From Chloroflexota bacterium (GTDB taxonomy: Bacteria > Chloroflexota > Anaerolineae > CG2-30-64-16): a stretch of DNA of 29,531 nucleotides. The number at the start of each line of letters is the position of its first letter. Positions within the stretch are counted from its first letter, which is position 1. A program made the position numbers and the translations under genes. The stretch lies in NCBI GenBank assembly GCA_029555885.1, contig JAKPQT010000113.1:1-29531 (forward strand). Reading direction: 5' to 3'. Below, one piece after another: positions 27,917 through 29,531 of the stretch. The notes under the pieces are model-generated. The model was not told the DNA's origin, did not search any database, and saw nothing but the letters and a program-made list of their open reading frames with translations.

Positions 27917-28270
27917 TCACGCGGGCGGCAGCCGCTGGGCCAGCTTTCCCACGATGGGCAGGGCGGTCATGCGCGCGTTCAGCGCATTCGACATGCCCCG
28001 GATCCAGGCATACAGGGCGAAGACATACGCGGCGATGACCAGGCTGAACAACGACAGGCCGACGATTGCCAAGTAGGGAACGAACGACGTCAGCCAGAAG
28101 ATAACATACCACCCCGCCGTGACCAGCACGAGGAACAGGAGCAGCGCCAGCGACTGCCGCGCATGAAAGGCCGCGAACCGGTCGCGGCGGCCCACGAGCA
28201 GGACAACCAGCCAGCCCACGACGCTGAGCAGGTACGCGATGAAAGCCAGCCCTCGATTCGGTGTATTCAT
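27917..28270 (-). CDS. Small membrane protein, DUF4870/Tic20-like
   Basis: A 117-residue protein with three to four hydrophobic spans. The first (GLAFIAYLLSVVGWLVVLLV) is followed by the characteristic RFAAFHARQSLALLLF segment, which matches the H-A-x-Q-S motif of DUF4870 and related Tic20-like proteins. Two further spans follow and a short basic cytoplasmic tail ends the chain. The function of bacterial members is unknown. ATG 28270 is preferred, with GGAG seven bases upstream; a GTG at 28276 overlaps the stop of the ABC ATPase gene. The overlap shows transcription with the transporter, though a functional link is not implied. Confidence 0.8.
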   Translation of the reverse strand: MNTPNRGLAFIAYLLSVVGWLVVLLVGRRDRFAAFHARQSLALLLFLVLVTAGWYVIFWLTSFVPYLAIVGLSLFSLVIAAYVFALYAWIRGMSNALNARMTALPIVGKLAQRLPPA

Positions 28271-28272
28271 GG

Positions 28273-29292
28273 TCACGCTCCGACCCCGCGCAGGTTGAGT
28301 TCTTTGGCAAAGTGGCAGGCCGCCCAGTGGCCCGGCAGGTGTTCGAGCAGGGCCGGTTCGACCTGGCGGCAGACGTCGCGCACATACTGGCAGCGCGGGT
28401 TGAAGATGCAGCCGGCCGGCGGATTGGCTGGGCTGGGCACCTCGCCCTGCAGCGGGATGCGGGCGTATTTCAGGTCGGGGTCCGCCGGCGGCACGGCGGA
28501 TAGCAGCGCCTCCGTGTACGGCATCAGCGGGTTGGCGAGCAACTCGGAGGTGTCCGCCAGTTCCACGATCTTCCCGACATACATGACGGCAATGCGGTCC
28601 GATACGTGCTCCACGACGGACAGGTCATGCGCGATGAAGACCAGCGTCAGTCCTAGCTCATCCTTCAAGCCCTGGAGCAGGTTGAGCACCTGCGCCTGGA
28701 TGGACACATCCAGCGCAGACACCGGCTCATCTGCGATAATCAGCCGCGGGCTGAGCGATAGGGTGCGCGCCAGGCCGATGCGCTGGCGCTGGCCGCCGGA
28801 GAACTCGTGCGGGTAGCGGTTCATGTAGTTCGGCTCCAGGCCGACCTCGCGCATCAGGTTCGCCACCCGGTCGTCGAGCTCTTTGCCGCGCGCGATGCCG
28901 TGGATGACCAGCGGCTCCCCGATGATGTCCTTGACGGTCAGGCGGGGGTTGAGCGAGCTGAAGGGGTCCTGGAAGATCATGCGCATCTCGCGGCGCAGTG
29001 GCTTCATCTCTTTGAGCGAAATCGCGGCGACGTTGATGCGCTCGCCGTCCGCCTTGCGATACCACACCTCGCCGCCCGTCGGATCATACAGGCGCAGGAT
29101 GGCGCGGCCGGTGGTTGTCTTGCCGCAGCCGCTTTCGCCCACGAGGCCCAGCACCTCCTGCTCCTGGACGGTGAAGCTGACGCCGTCCACCGCACGCACA
29201 TGGCCGACGGTCCGCTGGAGCAGCCCGCGCGTAATCGGGAAGTACTGCTTGAGTTCCTTGACTTCCAGGATCGTTTTGTCTTTGATGGGCAT
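28273..29292 (-). CDS. Oligopeptide/dipeptide ABC transporter ATP-binding protein (OppF/DppF type)
   Basis: A 339-residue ATPase. Walker [10 protein letters not shown] (52-60), Q-loop [11 protein letters not shown] (107-117), signature SGGQRQR (165-171), Walker B LIIADEP (184-190) with D-loop SALD, and switch His222 are all intact. The C-terminal oligopeptide-HPY extension has four cysteines (294, 300, 307, 325) in C-x5-C-x6-C-x17-C, a pattern seen in many Opp/Dpp ATPases that may hold an iron-sulfur cluster. It energises import of peptides or other solutes with permease and OppD-type partners that should lie upstream, outside the window. ATG 29292 follows GGAGGT. The next gene downstream overlaps it. 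Confidence 0.95.
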   Translation of the reverse strand: MPIKDKTILEVKELKQYFPITRGLLQRTVGHVRAVDGVSFTVQEQEVLGLVGESGCGKTTTGRAILRLYDPTGGEVWYRKADGERINVAAISLKEMKPLRREMRMIFQDPFSSLNPRLTVKDIIGEPLVIHGIARGKELDDRVANLMREVGLEPNYMNRYPHEFSGGQRQRIGLARTLSLSPRLIIADEPVSALDVSIQAQVLNLLQGLKDELGLTLVFIAHDLSVVEHVSDRIAVMYVGKIVELADTSELLANPLMPYTEALLSAVPPADPDLKYARIPLQGEVPSPANPPAGCIFNPRCQYVRDVCRQVEPALLEHLPGHWAACHFAKELNLRGVGA

Positions 29293-29296
29293 TCAG

Positions 29297-29531
29297 TTAC
29301 CTCCCCACCCGCACCGTTTTTTCCGCCATTATGATATCGGGGTCGGTCCATCCTTTTTGTTCCATCAGTTCCTGGTAGGCGCGGCGGAAGACCAGCCGTG
29401 CCGTCACCTGGCCGCCGGCTGTGCCGGGCGGGAGGTCGAAAGTGTAACGGCTGCGGTCCGTGGCATAGGCCGCGAGCCGGGTGTCGGCCACGACGGTGAC
29501 GGGCCGCCAGTAGGCCGCGGTCGGCTGCTCG
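29297..29531 (-). CDS. C-terminal end of an unidentified protein (partial at window edge)
   Basis: The minus-strand frame is open from the window edge to TAA at 29297-29299, giving the last 77 codons. The sequence has a beta-sandwich-like strand pattern (YWRPVTVVADTRLAAY, YTFDLPPGTAGGQVTARLVF) and then a helical end (RRAYQELMEQKGWTDPDIIM). The FDLP-x-GT segment and the KGW-x-DPDI-x-M ending resemble the C termini of some secreted multi-haem or electron-transfer proteins, but no haem motif is in view, so I do not name it. It ends four bases before the ABC ATPase start on the same strand, so it could be in the same operon. The ATG at 29491 is internal. Confidence 0.6.
   Translation of the reverse strand, partial: EQPTAAYWRPVTVVADTRLAAYATDRSRYTFDLPPGTAGGQVTARLVFRRAYQELMEQKGWTDPDIIMAEKTVRVGR

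Overview
High-GC bacterial DNA, most likely from a Chloroflexota (Anaerolineae-like) genome. This is an inference from gene content (MoeA joined to a periplasmic-binding-like domain, ferritin-like/VIT1 fusion, GH4 and GH29 enzymes) and from the many interspersed palindromic repeats; no rRNA or other taxonomic marker is present. I saw no tRNA, rRNA, CRISPR array, transposase or integrase.

Layout. (1) 1-5.6 kb, housekeeping and stress: end of a DUF4332 protein, mscL, a ferritin-like/VIT1 iron transporter, and on the minus strand a cupin and a MoeA-type molybdopterin protein. A divergent promoter pair follows that drives moeA one way and a short structured transcript with its own terminator the other way, then a 59-codon small gene and rplI. 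(2) 5.6-8.4 kb, minus strand: a DUF2723-type membrane glycosyltransferase whose ORF carries two in-frame palindromic repeat clusters, and an RluE-like pseudouridine synthase. Both have a -10 box seven bases before the ATG, so both look leaderless. (3) 8.5-17.05 kb, plus strand: a phage-derived head and packaging island (DUF5681 small-terminase-like protein, large terminase, portal, a lipoprotein, a protease-capsid fusion, a connector-like protein, a fibre-like protein and a stand-alone CHAT/caspase-like protease). Its promoter has a Bacillus-type LexA box (GAAC-N4-GTTC) between -35 and -10. No tail, lysis, integrase or replication gene is visible. (4) 17.1-20 kb: a Ca2+/cation antiporter, an aldo/keto reductase and Dps. 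(5) 20.1-26.2 kb: PPK2 polyphosphate kinase closely followed by a GH29 alpha-L-fucosidase, a 51-residue secreted peptide, and on the minus strand a GHL6/beta-galactosidase-trimerisation-type hydrolase and a GH4 alpha-galactosidase-like enzyme. Together these suggest use of fucosylated or galactosylated glycans. (6) 26.4-29.5 kb: a PLP group II decarboxylase, a small DUF4870/Tic20-like membrane protein, an oligopeptide ABC ATPase and the C-terminal end of an unidentified protein.

The most unusual content is the SOS-box-controlled, tail-less capsid island ending in a CHAT protease, and the dense repeat landscape. The repeats include degenerate heptanucleotide-period arrays at five loci (one in frame inside the terminase), perfect hairpins with three-base loops, and palindromes that supply the stop codons of flanking genes.
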